Position numbers and translations under genes: made by a program
The notes under the pieces: model-generated
Databases searched by the model: none
What the model was told of the DNA's origin: nothing
Seen by the model: only the letters and a program-made list of their open reading frames with translations
Shown here: positions 62,496 to 64,000 of the stretch, in pieces
How positions within the stretch are numbered: the stretch's first letter is position 1
Layout: every line of letters begins with the position of its first letter
NCBI GenBank assembly: GCA_001313085.1
Contig: BBFE01000012.1
Coordinates: 1 to 64,000, forward strand
Direction of reading: 5' to 3'
DNA: 64,000 nt
Source of the DNA: Paenibacillus sp. JCM 18996
Lineage (GTDB): Bacteria > Bacillota > Bacilli > Paenibacillales > NBRC-103111

Positions 62496-63061
62496 TTATT
62501 TCGCCGAGTGTACAATGAGAAGATTTCCTTCAAACACAAGTTCCTCACCCACATACGTCAGCACTTCCACTTTAGCTTTGCCTTTCGATTTCGATCGGAC
62601 GTAAGCTTTGGCGACGCATTTTTTTCGTGCAGCTTCACGGATCGGATGAACCTCAGCTCTGCAGACGCGGTCAGCGCAATTTCATCGTTAATGATCGCGA
62701 CAGCCAGGGAGTTGGCCTGAGAAAATATGTGATGCCCACGGGCGATTTGCGTTCTGCTGAACACATGCTCTTCCTTGATTTCAAACATCGAGATGCCGCT
62801 CTTGTCAAGCTGCAGGTCGATCACTTCGCCGATGACCTCGCTTAAAGGCAGGGATCTTACCTCGTCGTAAGACTCGGCCATCAATTTGATGCGCTCCCTC
62901 AGTTCGGGAATTCCCAGTTCCAGCCGGTCCAGCCGGATCGTCTGGATGCTGACACGGAACAGCTTGGTCAATTCCTCATCGGTTATAAAAGGGTTATCTT
63001 TAATGGCTTGGGCCAACTCCTGCTGGCGCTGCCGTTTCGGCATCCGTTCGATGGCCGTCAC
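62496..63061 (-). CDS. fapR: Fatty-acid/phospholipid regulator FapR (one frame break)
   Basis: FapR represses fab and pls genes and is released by malonyl-CoA. The N-terminal helix-turn-helix ([21 protein letters not shown]) is followed by a hot-dog effector domain ([35 protein letters not shown]). I take GTG at 63061 ([20 protein letters not shown]) by similarity; ATG 63043 is an alternative and neither has a strong ribosome binding site. The A7 run near 62624 breaks the frame after VKLHEK; repair gives [19 protein letters not shown] and about 188 residues. Confidence 0.93.
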
Positions 63062-63101
63062 CCCCTGTGTCTGCGCAGTCCGGCTCGTATAGTACGTTGT
63101 C

Positions 63102-63118
63102 TTATTACCAGATACTAA
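63102..63118. promoter_or_regulatory. FapR operator
   Basis: TTATTACCAGATACTAA closely matches the FapR operator pattern TTAGTAC-N3-GTACTAA. It begins just downstream of the -10 of the fapR promoter, consistent with repression of fapR and the operon behind it. Confidence 0.8.
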
Positions 63119-63122
63119 TCGT

Positions 63123-63151
63123 AGTATATATAAAATACGCACAATTGCCAA
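63123..63151 (-). promoter_or_regulatory. Sigma-A promoter of the fapR-plsX-fab operon
   Basis: Minus strand TTGGCA (63146-63151), exact 17-base spacer, TATACT (63123-63128). The predicted start lies inside the FapR operator. Confidence 0.85.
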
Positions 63152-63171
63152 GTCCGCAAAAAAAATGTCCC

Positions 63172-63220
63172 AACGCAAAAAAAACTGTGCCACAATCGGG
63201 GGGTCTTTTTTTTTTGCGTT
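63172..63220. repeat. Inverted repeat AACGC-A8 / T10-GCGTT
   Basis: AACGC followed by eight A (63172-63184) pairs with ten T followed by GCGTT (63206-63220). It lies between rpmF and fapR. The run lengths are suspect given the homopolymer problem in this sequence. Confidence 0.5.
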
Positions 63221-63298
63221 CACGCCGCAGTATCCTTCAAAATTTGATTTACCAGCACTTCTCCACCGCCGCCGAAACTCATAAGTTCCTTCACAACC

Positions 63299-63333
63299 AA
63301 AAAAACGGCGCCCCCCGTCCCGGAGCGCCGTTT
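63299..63333 (-). terminator. Rho-independent terminator after rpmF
   Basis: Minus strand: 9-bp stem AAACGGCGC/GCGCCGTTT over a GC-rich loop, followed by T7 that overlaps the right arm. It ends the yceD-rpmF unit. Confidence 0.85.
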
Positions 63334-63340
63334 CATGACA

Positions 63341-63514
63341 TTATTGTTTAACAACTTCTCTTCCTTTATAGGAACCGCACACTTTGCAAACGTGATGAGC
63401 TGCTTTCAATTCACCACATTGATCACATTTAACCATGCCCGGAACCTCCAGCTTGAAGTGAGTACGACGCTTGTCGCGACGGGTCTTGGACGTTCTTCTC
63501 TGAGGTACTGCCAT
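63341..63514 (-). CDS. rpmF: 50S ribosomal protein L32
   Basis: Intact 57-residue L32 ([20 protein letters not shown]). It is the zinc form, with CDQCGE and CKVCGSY pairs. ATG at 63514 behind AAGGAGGTG. It follows yceD, the usual pair. Confidence 0.98.
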   Translation of the reverse strand: MAVPQRRTSKTRRDKRRTHFKLEVPGMVKCDQCGELKAAHHVCKVCGSYKGREVVKQ

Positions 63515-63570
63515 ATTTAACACCTCCTTACAATAATTCAAAATACAATTCCGTGATTCCATGTTATGAT

Positions 63571-64000
63571 TTAAAAAAAGTCCGCCAAACCCGCCAGCCT
63601 CGGATCGATCTTCTCCTGACTGCAGTCGCAGGGCTGTTCGTTGCGGTTCACGCCGCATACCGGACACAGGCCTTTACAGTCCTCATCGCACAAGGGAACG
63701 AAAGGAATGGCAAGCAGCACATTCTCTTCCACATAAGGCATTAAATCAATCGAGTCTTCGGTGATGTGGTGGACGTTGTCTTCCTCATCCTCGTCCGAGC
63801 CCTCGGTTAGCCGCTGGATAAACACTTCGTGCAGCGGAATATTCAGTTCATGCTTCACAGGAGTCAAACATCGGGAACAAGGCTGGGTAATGCTGGCCTT
63901 TAACGTTCCGTCCACTTCCACCGCACCGGCGTTGTAGCCTGCCTGCAGATCGGCGTGCACCGGCCCGAACTCGATAAGATCGGATCGCTCTTTGAGCAGC
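63571..64000 (-). CDS. YceD/DUF177 family protein (5' end outside the window)
   Basis: At least 143 residues of a DUF177 protein, the family encoded next to rpmF (ylbN in B. subtilis) and linked to 23S rRNA accumulation. Two cysteine pairs are typical: [15 protein letters not shown] and [15 protein letters not shown], and the C-terminus reads [12 protein letters not shown]. The frame is open to the window edge; the start lies outside. Confidence 0.92.
   Translation of the reverse strand, partial: LLKERSDLIEFGPVHADLQAGYNAGAVEVDGTLKASITQPCSRCLTPVKHELNIPLHEVFIQRLTEGSDEDEEDNVHHITEDSIDLMPYVEENVLLAIPFVPLCDEDCKGLCPVCGVNRNEQPCDCSQEKIDPRLAGLADFF

Noticed and set aside
1..64000. Mass pseudogenisation of a reduced genome
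   Set aside because: Genes expected to be essential (ftsY, fabF, fabD, trmD, topA, rbgA) are broken in the same way as flagellar and IS genes, and the breaks are nearly all in homopolymers. Decay would also give stops, larger deletions and substitutions, which I do not see.
1..64000. CRISPR arrays, tRNA or rRNA genes, prophage or biosynthetic clusters
   Set aside because: I found no regularly spaced direct repeats, no tRNA-like cloverleaf ends, no rRNA stretches and no phage or large synthase genes.

Overview
The window looks like a chromosomal segment of a Gram-positive, motile, spore-former-type Firmicute close to Paenibacillus. The evidence is gene order and protein style: a fla/che operon behind codY-hslUV, a FapR-plsX-fab-acpP-rnc-smc-ftsY block, ylxM-ffh-rpsP-khpA, rimM-trmD-rplS, and strong AGGAGG-type ribosome binding sites with frequent TTG and GTG starts. 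Almost every gene is on the minus strand, so the text below reads from high to low coordinates. Exceptions are one IS1182-type element, a yifB/comM gene and one tiny peptide gene, all on the plus strand.

Layout (minus strand, right to left): yceD-rpmF (64000-63341); fapR-plsX-fabH-fabD-fabG-acpP-fabF-rnc (63061-56080) behind a promoter with an overlapping FapR operator; smc-ftsY (55827-51120); ylxM-ffh-rpsP-khpA (50913-48547) behind a near-consensus sigma-A promoter; rimM-trmD-rplS (48315-46530) with a second promoter and a probable L19 leader in front of rplS; lepB-rbgA-rnhB-ylqG-ylqH-yraN (46452-41151); an unrecognised 721-residue exported protein (40923-38755); the plus-strand island of yifB and the small peptide gene; a zinc-ribbon gene; the IS (36412-34642); sucC-sucD-dprA-topA-trmFO-small ORF-hslV-hslU-codY (34346-24368); and the fla/che operon flgB-flgC-fliE-F-G-H-I-J-(motE-like)-fliK-flgD-TIGR02530-flgE-flbD-fliL-M-Y-cheY-fliO-P-Q-R-flhB-A-F-G-cheB-cheA (24139-1).

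The dominant feature is that most genes are broken by single-base length changes, by my manual count well over 100 sites. Most are in homopolymers: A/T runs are usually one to three bases too long, and G/C runs are often one base short. When I undo these changes, nearly every gene becomes one open frame whose length is an exact multiple of three and matches its family (for example HslU 467, CodY 259, FlhA 676, Smc 1192, HslV 181 residues). Housekeeping genes, the flagellar operon, the IS and the unknown genes are affected alike. I therefore read the breaks as sequence or assembly error and annotate whole genes, stating the breaks in each entry. Two apparent gene fusions (FlhF-FlhG and FabD-FabG) and one apparently damaged zinc site (TopA) follow from the same errors.

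As biology, the window holds the flagellar type III export apparatus, basal body and chemotaxis core, the nutrient regulator CodY with the HslUV protease, type II fatty-acid synthesis with its regulator FapR, the protein-targeting core (Ffh, FtsY, LepB), ribosome and tRNA maturation (RimM, TrmD, RbgA, TrmFO, Rnc), and chromosome maintenance (Smc, TopA, DprA, RnhB). The least explained items are two small genes recovered only by allowing one homopolymer indel (27233-27414 minus, 38575-38674 plus), the exported protein, and the orphan FlhB-tail/FliK-like pair ylqH-ylqG.
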